Both the position numbers and the translations under genes were made by a program. Below, in pieces: positions 60,001 through 64,000 of a stretch of DNA of 64,000 nt; positions within the stretch are counted from its first letter, which is position 1, and each line of letters opens with the position of its first letter. The notes beneath the pieces are model-generated. The model worked only from the letters and a program-made list of their open reading frames with translations, was not told the origin of the DNA and ran no database searches. The DNA is from Acanthaster planci (Eukaryota > Echinodermata > Asteroidea > Valvatida > Acanthasteridae). The stretch is from the NCBI RefSeq assembly GCF_001949145.1, contig NW_019091355.1, forward strand, positions 4,985,038 through 5,049,037, read 5' to 3'.

Positions 60001-61565
60001 AATCGTGGACGTATCGGTCATTAATTCTTTTGTTTAACGTCCACGATTGTTTGGGAACATCAGTGCATGTATATTCCTAAAAATCAGGAAAATATGAATG
60101 TTGATCATCTAGAAATCATTTGTCTATACACATACGCACACAAGGGCAGATCAAGAACCATTTTTTTTTGAGGAGGGGAGGCAAAATTATGGGGGGACCT
60201 AAAAAATTTGAATTATTATGTAACCTTTTATGGCCCTTCTGAGGGTGAGGCTGCATTCTGTGGATTTTCACATGCTTTTGGAAGGAAGGACAATGAAAGA
60301 TATGAACGTATCAAGTTTCATTGTTTCTTAAAAGAGGTCGACTTGGGGGGGGCCTTGCATGCTCAGATCCCATGCTTGCCTGGCAAGCACAAATTGCTTT
60401 GCTAAGCTGATCGTGAAAAAAAAAACTCCATGCTAATAACAGAGCCATCATATTAGGCTCCACTGTCTGGCTCCATCCTGCAAAGGCTTCCCTACATTTC
60501 TTGTGGCTTTGGGATAATCACTGGTAGCTAACCTTGAGTGGAAAACCATACACACGAATGTAAACTTCATTTCAAGTCTATACTAACCCTCACCATGCCA
60601 ATGCAAACAGACCTGAAAGCCTGATTCCCTTCAGTGCATATCGTCATCATTATCACAAACCGAAACAAAAATATTAAGTGTAGACACTGCATGAAAACTG
60701 TATAATAAAATATTTTCCTTTTGCGAACTGGGCACGTGGGTGTGCGTTTACACCGCAAACACCGACGCATACCGGTAACACTAACAGAATGGTTTGACTT
60801 TCACTAACTTGACACACAAGAACGTGACAGACCTTTCAAAAAAAGATACTTTAAATTATTTGACAACAATTTACTCCACCCATAAAGATGTTATAAAGAT
60901 GATTAAACCAAAAGCCATTTAACTTGCGAATTTTGGGAAAAAGCTTCACTTGGTGAAAACGAGAAAACAAAAATAGATTGAGTGCACACATTCAGTGCAT
61001 GCATACAGTTCATGGAAACTAGAATTACGCGGATCTACAGATTTTGTTAGGGAGGAATGACACTCGACACTGGAGTAACCATTGAGTGTCTGTTCATAGA
61101 GTCAGCAATGGATACGTGTATGTTTGTCCACAGCAATCCCTACCACAGTACAGGCCATCATGAAGCTCCTGCCAAAATCACAGGACTATACATTCTTTCA
61201 GAGCCAGACGCCATCCCAGTCAAGCATCCTGCATACATATATATATATATATGGGCACAACTGTAATGTATACACACCATTCCCCTGGTTTTGTGCCCTC
61301 CATTTGCAAGAGTCAGGCACACCACATGAGCCTGACATGATTTAAAAAAAATAAAATATTAAAAACTTGGCCATAACCCTGGTATTCCTGAAGCTCAGTA
61401 TTCTCCAACATGTACATGTACCTTTGGCAATTCTCCAATTCCAAACAGATTTGCACGTATCAAGAGCTTCTCCGGTAAACCGTTGCTTCCATGGACACCA
61501 GTGATTTTCCTGACTGGACCGTTCTTTGGTGCCAAGACCACATCATGGAGGAGAGAGTACGCCAT
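8..61565 (-). CDS. RASGEF1: RASGEF1-family Ras/Rap guanine-nucleotide exchange factor, 8 exons, 3' end outside window
   Basis: Minus-strand gene. Exons in transcription order: 61422-61565, 59338-59394, 41606-41731, 9985-10074, 1650-1816, 994-1135, 378-542, 8-79. The joined reading frame is 321 codons without a stop and every junction is GT-AG in compatible phase. Residues from about 110 on match the RASGEF1 family closely: a GTLEAFVQHMVPTVDYYPD block, then RTYLFAFLLNSRLF, EWTETFPYDFRDERMMR and LAQQLTHIEL-ERLANIGPEEFVQ. Family members have a RasGEF_N domain followed by a RasGEF catalytic domain and catalyse GDP release; mammalian RASGEF1A and B act mainly on Rap2. Vertebrate proteins are about 470-480 residues, so roughly half of the catalytic domain and the stop codon lie beyond position 1. 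Family identity is strong. The paralogue cannot be named, and an invertebrate probably has one pre-duplication gene. The two most upstream exons are less certain than the other six. Confidence 0.93.
378..542 (-). CDS. RASGEF1: RASGEF1 exon: linker and start of catalytic RasGEF domain (55 codons)
   Basis: The acceptor ccatgcag lies at 543 and the donor CTG|GTAAGTA at 377; phase 0-0, 165 bp. It reads LATLEKYEDVLSRVNAAATE, a variable RMHSLRTNPAAFQ segment, then NIIDVCPSAYVLAQQLTHIE-L. The DVC.....LAQQLTHIEL block is the beginning of the CDC25-homology domain (structurally conserved region 1), where the first helices of the exchange domain form. Secure by similarity and phase. Confidence 0.96.
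543..993 (-). other. RASGEF1 intron (451 bp)
   Basis: Between exons 994-1135 and 378-542. Simple AT-rich intron with no further feature seen. Confidence 0.9.
994..1135 (-). CDS. RASGEF1: RASGEF1 exon: end of RasGEF_N domain (1 nt + 47 codons)
   Basis: The acceptor tcttttccag precedes 1135 and the donor AAG|GTAATG is at 993. After the completed Ile it reads EWTETFPYDFRDERMMRHLR, then DITQKCVAVDQSLRKNVGQL and MQALIRK. EWTETFPYDFRDERMMR is nearly identical to vertebrate RASGEF1B, making this one of the strongest identification points. The following MQALIRK|LATLEKYEDVL junction also matches the vertebrate exon boundary region. Confidence 0.96.
1136..1649 (-). other. RASGEF1 intron (514 bp)
   Basis: Between exons 1650-1816 and 994-1135. 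It separates the two bases AT from the T that completes an Ile codon. No repeat or internal exon seen. Confidence 0.9.
1650..1816 (-). CDS. RASGEF1: RASGEF1 exon: RasGEF_N domain core (55 codons + 2 nt)
   Basis: The acceptor tttgcag lies at 1817 and the donor CAT|GTGAGTT at 1649. It opens RTYLFAFLLNSRLFIKPHQL, then LHDVCQVCIRQQKLGSPDVD and a Lys/Ser-rich segment into KLLQLL. It starts in phase 0 directly after YYPD and ends with two bases (AT) of an Ile codon completed by the next exon. The FAFLLNSRLF helix and the cysteine-containing VCQVC helix are typical of RasGEF_N in this family. Confidence 0.96.
1933..2092. repeat. 58-bp tandem repeat, about 2.75 copies
   Basis: Units start at 1933, 1991 and 2049. 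Each runs AGAAATT.AA..AG.TTTTAAA, then CAATAGTAACTTAGCAGTCTAC and TGTGTAC. The third unit lacks the AGCAGTCTAC part. Confidence 0.85.
4246..4350 (-). other. Possible cassette (poison) exon in the 8.2 kb RASGEF1 intron
   Basis: On the minus strand a good acceptor (gattttcactttttcag) and a strong donor (TTG|GTAAGTT) bound 105 bp. The intron lies between two phase-0 junctions. In that phase the segment has TAG at codon 24 and TAA at codon 31, so inclusion would truncate the protein and probably trigger nonsense-mediated decay. The one fully open frame begins two bases in and does not fit the host phases. It could be a regulatory poison exon or a chance pair of splice-like sites. Confidence 0.3.
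7922..7937. repeat. AC microsatellite
   Basis: Eight consecutive AC dinucleotides. Confidence 0.9.
8741..8805. repeat. Interspersed-repeat fragment with AATACTTATATAGCGC core
   Basis: An AATAATGAATACTTATATAGCGC stretch is followed by TCACAAGG and CAATGCGCTTTAAAG. AGCGCATT and AATGCGCT form a short inverted repeat. This AAT-TTATATAGCGC...GCGCTTTA arrangement is one I recall as a common dispersed sequence in marine invertebrate genomes. The family assignment is from memory and uncertain. Confidence 0.4.
9985..10074 (-). CDS. RASGEF1: RASGEF1 exon: start of RasGEF_N domain (30 codons)
   Basis: The acceptor cccttgcag lies at 10075 and the donor GAT|GTAAGTTG at 9984; phase is 0-0. It reads ALVYQDGNLNSGTLEAFVQH and then MVPTVDYYPD. 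This is the family-diagnostic start of the RasGEF_N domain (vertebrate counterparts read LVFQDGHL..SGSLEAL and VPTVDYYPD). It is the constant exon to which the PQT exon and the alternative first-exon candidates would splice. RasGEF_N packs against the catalytic domain and stabilises it. Identification is secure from residue similarity and splice sites. Confidence 0.95.
11385..11548. mobile_element. Foldback (MITE-like) element, about 164 bp
   Basis: Nearly the whole segment is one inverted repeat. The left terminus GCCGTTTCACAATAG is the exact reverse complement of the right terminus CTATTGTGAAACGGC. The arms continue inward with few mismatches (GAGTTTGCAAC.CGTTGGCC against GGCCAACACGTTGCAAACTC) to a short central loop near 11465-11475. 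TAT flanks both sides within two bases and may be a target-site duplication. No coding capacity. This fits a non-autonomous DNA transposon. Confidence 0.65.
13128..13147. repeat. TACATG tandem repeat
   Basis: Three consecutive GTACAT units in a self-complementary array. Confidence 0.8.
16366..16420. repeat. GATGGT-rich simple sequence
   Basis: Imperfect GATGGTGATGGTG repeats interrupted once by AATCCACAGTG. Confidence 0.75.
16500..16607 (-). CDS. Weak candidate alternative first exon (36 codons)
   Basis: ATG directly after an in-frame TGA opens 36 codons (MGKNLMVVLLANNPETLHSR, ending MKTSISQ) and stops in phase 0 at a perfect donor CAG|GTGAGT. It would join the phase-0 acceptor at 10074 of RASGEF1. 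The hydrophobic MVVLLA start is not long enough for a signal peptide. The context at -3 is poor (T). The same CAG|GTGAGT junction could instead be a recursive-splicing point. Low confidence without transcript data. Confidence 0.22.
24529..24551. repeat. TACATG/TACACG tandem repeat
   Basis: CATGTACATGTAC followed by ACGTACATGTAG; one unit mutated at the central dinucleotide. Confidence 0.75.
25228..25345. repeat. TACATGTA palindrome cluster
   Basis: Densest of many clusters: repeated TACATGTA units between 25228 and 25280, followed by further GTGCATGTGCACGTG and ACATGTATGTATATAGG. The unit is self-complementary, so both strands read alike. It creates spurious open frames rich in HVHV/YMYM. 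Confidence 0.85.
25576..25603. repeat. Perfect 12-bp-arm hairpin
   Basis: TGGCAAACCTAT and ATAGGTTTGCCA are exact reverse complements separated by four bases. There is no T-run or flanking gene to suggest a terminator; intronic. Confidence 0.8.
29641..29664. repeat. TACATG tandem repeat
   Basis: Four consecutive TACATG units, self-complementary. Confidence 0.85.
30091..30132 (-). CDS. Weak candidate alternative first exon (14 codons)
   Basis: An ATG in ideal context (GCC ATG G) opens MGLKSPDSRSIADP and ends in phase 0 at a strong donor CCA|GTAAGTCAG. It could splice to the phase-0 RASGEF1 acceptor at 10074. It is too short for coding statistics, and similar ATG-to-donor arrangements arise by chance in a 30 kb intron. 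Confidence 0.2.
32756..32775. repeat. TACATG tandem repeat
   Basis: Three TGTACA units in a row, self-complementary. Confidence 0.8.
33765..33935. repeat. Degenerate GAT/AATGATG simple sequence
   Basis: About 170 bp of imperfect GAT, AATGAT and GATGATGG units. It keeps several frames open on both strands without coding character. Confidence 0.65.
34409..34422. repeat. CT microsatellite
   Basis: Seven consecutive CT dinucleotides. Confidence 0.9.
36816..36932 (-). CDS. RASGEF1: Candidate alternative first coding exon of RASGEF1 (39 codons)
   Basis: ATG at 36932-36930 with start context GCC ATG opens a 39-codon frame beginning MLKFVSKTPSPVKPGQLPWD and ending in LDLNQNYDN. It stops at a strong donor AAT|GTAAGTA, in phase 0. 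The next RASGEF1 exon (10074) starts in phase 0, so the two would join directly. That gives a protein of about the vertebrate N-terminal length (39 residues before the ALVYQDG exon). The local sequence is more GC-rich and less repetitive than the surrounding intron, and the codons are G/C-ending in the first half. The frame stays open a little upstream of this ATG, so a longer exon or an upstream acceptor is not excluded. Identity as an alternative first exon is inferred. Confidence 0.5.
36933..37230 (-). promoter_or_regulatory. Possible 5' UTR/promoter of the alternative first exon
   Basis: About 300 bp upstream of the 36.9 kb ATG is relatively GC-rich, has several CpGs and lacks the CATGTA and poly-A/C tracts common in the flanking intron. 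This fits a 5' UTR and proximal promoter reading toward lower coordinates. I see no convincing TATA box or initiator. The call depends on the neighbouring exon being real. Confidence 0.25.
41606..41731 (-). CDS. RASGEF1: RASGEF1 N-terminal PQT exon (42 codons)
   Basis: The acceptor ggcttttgcag ends at 41732 and the donor CCG|GTAAGA begins at 41605. The exon reads in phase 0-0, starting RSLPQTSGLPAMFTEKLAPE and continuing through a Gln/Asn/His/Glu-rich, low-complexity tail ending EDETTP. The LPQT...AMF stretch resembles the N-terminus of vertebrate RASGEF1B (MPQT...AMF), which supports membership in this gene. The residue at the vertebrate start Met is Leu (TTA) here. The internal Met of AMF has a good start context (GCC ATG), so a shorter protein could begin there if transcription started nearby. 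It is followed by a 31.5 kb intron. Confidence 0.8.
43801..43813. repeat. AC microsatellite
   Basis: Six AC dinucleotides, next to C-rich homopolymer tracts. Confidence 0.85.
49793..49840 (-). CDS. Weak candidate alternative first exon (16 codons)
   Basis: ATG (A at -3) opens MNFPLLCYQWLAGRIL and ends in phase 0 at CTG|GTGAGT. It would fit the phase-0 acceptor of the PQT exon at 41731. A possible acceptor (gatttgcag) lies one base upstream of the ATG, so an internal exon is also conceivable, but that 49-bp version would break the frame. It may well be chance. Confidence 0.15.
57117..57182. repeat. G/C-block palindromic repeat fragment
   Basis: Alternating G-blocks and C-blocks (GGGGGGCCCC, GGGGGCCAGTGGCCCCC, then GGGGGGCCGGGCCCCCC) around an A-tract, in otherwise AT-rich intron. 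Probably the remnant of a dispersed repeat; the family is not recognised. Confidence 0.5.
59338..59394 (-). CDS. RASGEF1: RASGEF1 short exon (19 codons)
   Basis: A strong pyrimidine-rich acceptor (ctttttctttttttcag) precedes the exon at 59394, and an ideal donor AAG|GTAAGTG follows it at 59337. The 57 bp are open in phase 0-0 and read PSIFGTLTKEKTPKDDSKK, a lysine-rich, probably disordered linker. Phase matches the candidate exon upstream (61422) and the PQT exon downstream (41731). Because it is symmetric (57 bp, phase 0-0) it could be skipped without shifting the frame. No domain recognised. Confidence 0.65.
59931..60049. repeat. CAATCGTGGACGT motif, two direct and one inverted copy
   Basis: CAATCGTGGACGT occurs at 59931-59943 and 60000-60012, each preceded by TTTGG. 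The exact reverse complement ACGTCCACGATTG occurs at 60037-60049. The copies lie within 120 bp in the first intron. Confidence 0.8.
61237..61252. repeat. AT microsatellite
   Basis: Eight consecutive AT dinucleotides. Confidence 0.9.
61422..61565 (-). CDS. RASGEF1: RASGEF1 candidate first coding exon (48 codons, start ATG)
   Basis: ATG at 61565-61563 is the first Met after an in-frame TAG 9-11 bases upstream and has a good start context (A at -3, G at +4). The frame is open for 48 codons, MAYSLLHDVV...IGELPK, and ends in phase 0 at AAG|GTACAT. The next exon (59394) also begins in phase 0, so the reading frame continues. The donor is not the strongest type (GTACAT, formed by a copy of the TACATGTA motif). 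Residues look protein-like: mixed charge, LLIRANLFGIGELP. I recognise no domain. It extends the protein well beyond the vertebrate N-terminus, so it may belong to a long isoform only, or be a chance open frame. Transcript evidence would decide. Confidence 0.5.
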
Positions 61566-62621
61566 TCTTACATTCTAACATTTGGTCATCATCAGACACT
61601 CGCCTGCAATTATCTAATGTAACTGATCTCCAACCCAGAACGATATTTGACTTTTTGGTATATCAATAGCTTCCTGGTGCAGGTTAGTGCCGTCAATGAC
61701 CACATGCCAATTTGGTTTTTTGATAAAAGTGAAATTAAAACTGATCAATAATACAATCCTAAACAACTCTTGACATCTAGGCTGAAAACTTAAATGCAAA
61801 CCCCACCAGATGGTCAAACCTTTCTGTCAAACCTTGTTTCTTCTTGACAGAAAATGTACCAAACTTTATCCAAATTTGGTTGCATTTCTTTTGACAACAG
61901 CATGCATGTATTGAATTTCTTTCTCTTATTTTCATAGGCTACAAGTGATATAACTGATATATACAAAGCTGCACTAAGTACATGTATGCCAAAAAAAACT
62001 TGTTATCGCTAGTTGACAAGAGATCATAAGAGCATCTCTTAATGTTTCCATCAATGGCCTGTCATCTATGAATAAAGACTACATGTAGATGTCATTCACT
62101 TGAGCAGTGGTAAAATGAAAGACCACATGTTGCTTGGACATAATCCATGCCAAATTAATATACATGTAGATTAACAATGCAGGCTTCACAAATGAAAAAA
62201 AAGTAAAAGCAAGTGGTAGTACACTCAATAATGGGTTCCAAATGATATGTTTCCCGAGAAAAGATTTTTTTTAAAAAGAACTTTTCGTGACCTACGGGCA
62301 CTGTGTCTACCTTGTGAATATGCTACAAACAGTGTTACTTGAAAAACTGATAATTTATTGATGGTGCTGCCACTTCACACATCATCTCCAAAGGAACTGC
62401 TGCGGAAACAAATAGTCCTTTCCAACAGGAAGGTGTCGCACTTTCCATCGTAAAATGTCTAGATCAAATGTAGCATTTGTGGATGGTCCCAGTCCCTAAT
62501 TATGCACGACCCACTTCCAAAGGCAAAGCTTCCTCTTTGGTTTGACTGCGTGCAATTGGAGAATGCACCTGCAGACCGAAGTTTTTCTCCAACTCAGATG
62601 ACCATGGCAACAGTTGTTATG

Positions 62622-62881
62622 TATGGATCATTCTATAAATTTGGGCTTCACTTGTTTTTTTTTTATAATGTCCATGTTAGATCAGTTGAACAATTCTGTG
62701 AGTTTAGGACACATTCTTTGATTTCCAAGAGTGATTAAGCACCCGAAACGCAAATTACCTGACAAACAAATAACAACAGTTGGAAGGCAATTTCAATGAT
62801 ATTTCCAGGTCAAAGGTCGGGTGTAACAGGAACCTAAAACATCACATTTTTGGACCTCAGATTGACAGAATGACCCGTCCA
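62622..62881 (+). mobile_element. Terminal-inverted-repeat element, copy 1 (diverged)
   Basis: About 260 bp matches the reverse complement of 63693-63933 along its length. Shared blocks include TTTCC.AGAGTGATTAA, GCAAATTACCTG.CAAACAAATA, ATATTTCCA.GTCAAA, GTAACAGG.AC and TTTTGGACC, in the same order. The ends correspond to the termini of copy 2 (TATGG.T.ATTC and GA.TGACCC) but are more decayed. No transposase frame. Confidence 0.55.
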
Positions 62882-63692
62882 ATGATCGCATCATTATCAT
62901 GCAGTTTTGGTAAGAGAAAGTGTCAACTACATGTACATGTCAGTTACCTAATAGTAATGGATACTTTCAATCTTTCAATAATTGGTTTCAGTCAAACACA
63001 CATTTTATTTTTCTAACAATGGCCATGCATTACTGGCTCATCTAATGTACAATCATGTTGACATGGCATGATTAAAAAAAGGTTTTTCCAGAATTTTAAC
63101 ACTGTTTTAAGAAAGGCCAATAAACCGAAAGTAATTCATAAAATGCCTACAGTATATCAACTTGATATTTAAACCACCCATGGACCATATACATGTACAT
63201 GTATTAGTTCAATTAGACCCCTATCCCCCAAAAAAGGATTTGTAGCGAATATCGGTACATGTATATACGGCATACGTGCATTAGACAAACAATGGTTTTA
63301 TCTAACACAAAAAGTCTAATGTCAAATCTGTCACCTTTTCCAACAGAGAAGTGCATACAGACTGGATCTCAAAGCAAGCTGTTACAGTACCTCAAAAATT
63401 CTAAGTTCCTGTAAGCAAGCAAGGTTTTATCAATATGGACGGGGGGGGGCTTATTTGACAAACTGCATTCAGTGCTTGGATGAGATCTTCTTAGCCATAA
63501 GAAACACAGATTAGCTTTGAAAGAAATGAGTGCTTTTCAAAATCTGTATCAAAAGCAACAGAGGGAAAAACACAGTGGGAACATTTGTAGCAGAAAGCAG
63601 ACCAACCGTGCAACAAACGATCTGATTGGCTGAATCTGGTTCAACATGCAAATGAATTTACAGATCTGTACATGTAAACCAATAAGGATGAC

Positions 63693-63933
63693 TTGGATAT
63701 GGGTAATTCCAGAAATTAGGGGTCCAAAAGTGTGACATTTTCGTGTCCCTGTTACATCTGACCTCAGTTATTTGACATGGAAATATTAACGGTTCCAATT
63801 TCAAACTACATGTATTACTATTTGTTTGGCAGGTAATTTGCATTAATTCATCACTCTCGGAAATTACAAAAAGGTGTTCTGAACTTACAGGGACACAAAA
63901 AAAATTGACCCCTTTCTGGAATTACCCATATGT
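63693..63933 (-). mobile_element. Terminal-inverted-repeat element, copy 2
   Basis: The left end ATATGGGTAATTCCAGAAA is repeated in inverted orientation at the right end (TTTCTGGAATTACCCATAT). GGGGTC and a GTGTCCCTGT block follow within each arm. The element is about 240 bp with no coding capacity and is homologous to 62622-62881 in reverse orientation. This fits a MITE. Confidence 0.65.
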
Positions 63934-64000
63934 CCCTCCAGACATTTTCAATGTACAGTGCAAATTTCCTTGACAATCTTGTAACTGAAGCAGGGCACAA

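Larger units (their letters stand above)
59395..61421 (-). other. RASGEF1 first intron (2.0 kb), if the 61.5 kb exon is real
   Basis: Contains a 13-bp motif present three times (59931-60049), G-rich degraded repeat-like sequence near 60165-60360, and an AT microsatellite at 61237-61252. No exon recognised. Confidence 0.5.
61566..64000. other. Presumed 5' flank of RASGEF1
   Basis: No coding region recognised. It carries two opposite-facing copies of a terminal-inverted-repeat element (62622-62881 and 63693-63933) and CATGTA tracts. The promoter or upstream non-coding exons of the gene could be here or beyond the window. I see no convincing core-promoter motif. Confidence 0.4.

Noticed and set aside
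1-64000. CRISPR arrays, operons, ribosome binding sites, prophage or insertion sequences
   Set aside because: The gene structure with GT-AG introns is eukaryotic; no regularly spaced direct repeats with unique spacers were seen.
1-64000. tRNA or rRNA genes
   Set aside because: I noticed no cloverleaf arms with A/B-box motifs and no rRNA-like conserved blocks; a covariance-model scan would be needed to exclude small RNAs.

Overview
This is animal (metazoan) genomic DNA: AT-rich, gene-poor, with short exons, GT-AG introns of 0.3 to about 31 kb, microsatellites, small inverted-repeat elements and very many copies of the palindrome TACATGTA. That last trait, together with the AAT-TTATATAGCGC-type interspersed repeat, is what I associate with marine invertebrates (echinoderm, hemichordate, amphioxus or mollusc). 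I cannot fix the species from the sequence.

One gene explains the window. It lies on the minus strand and enters at about 61.6 kb. It leaves the window at position 1 before the catalytic domain is complete. It encodes a Ras/Rap guanine-nucleotide exchange factor of the RASGEF1 (A/B/C) family. Five exons at the low-coordinate end (9985-10074, 1650-1816, 994-1135, 378-542, 8-79) encode the RasGEF N-terminal domain and the beginning of the catalytic RasGEF (CDC25-homology) domain. Splice phases agree at every junction. Upstream lie exon 41606-41731, which carries the family N-terminal PQT...AMF signature, and two further phase-compatible exons, 59338-59394 and 61422-61565. The last begins with a well-placed ATG just after an in-frame stop. 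Read together the eight exons give 321 codons with no stop.

Region by region, in transcription order: 64.0-61.57 kb is the presumed upstream flank, with two diverged copies of one terminal-inverted-repeat element. 61.57-59.34 kb holds the first two exons. 59.34-41.73 kb is a 17.6 kb intron. 41.73-41.61 kb is the PQT exon. 41.6-10.08 kb is a 31.5 kb intron containing a good alternative first-exon candidate at 36.9 kb and weaker ones at 30.1 and 16.5 kb. 9.98-1.82 kb is an 8.2 kb intron with a possible stop-containing (poison) cassette exon. The last 1.8 kb packs four exons with short introns.

The most interesting pattern is the 5' half of the gene. Several separate ATG-containing exons all end in phase 0 with good donors and could each feed the same phase-0 acceptor at 10074. 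This suggests one constant Rap/Ras exchange module with several promoters and alternative N-termini. No second protein-coding gene, rRNA, tRNA or CRISPR array could be supported.
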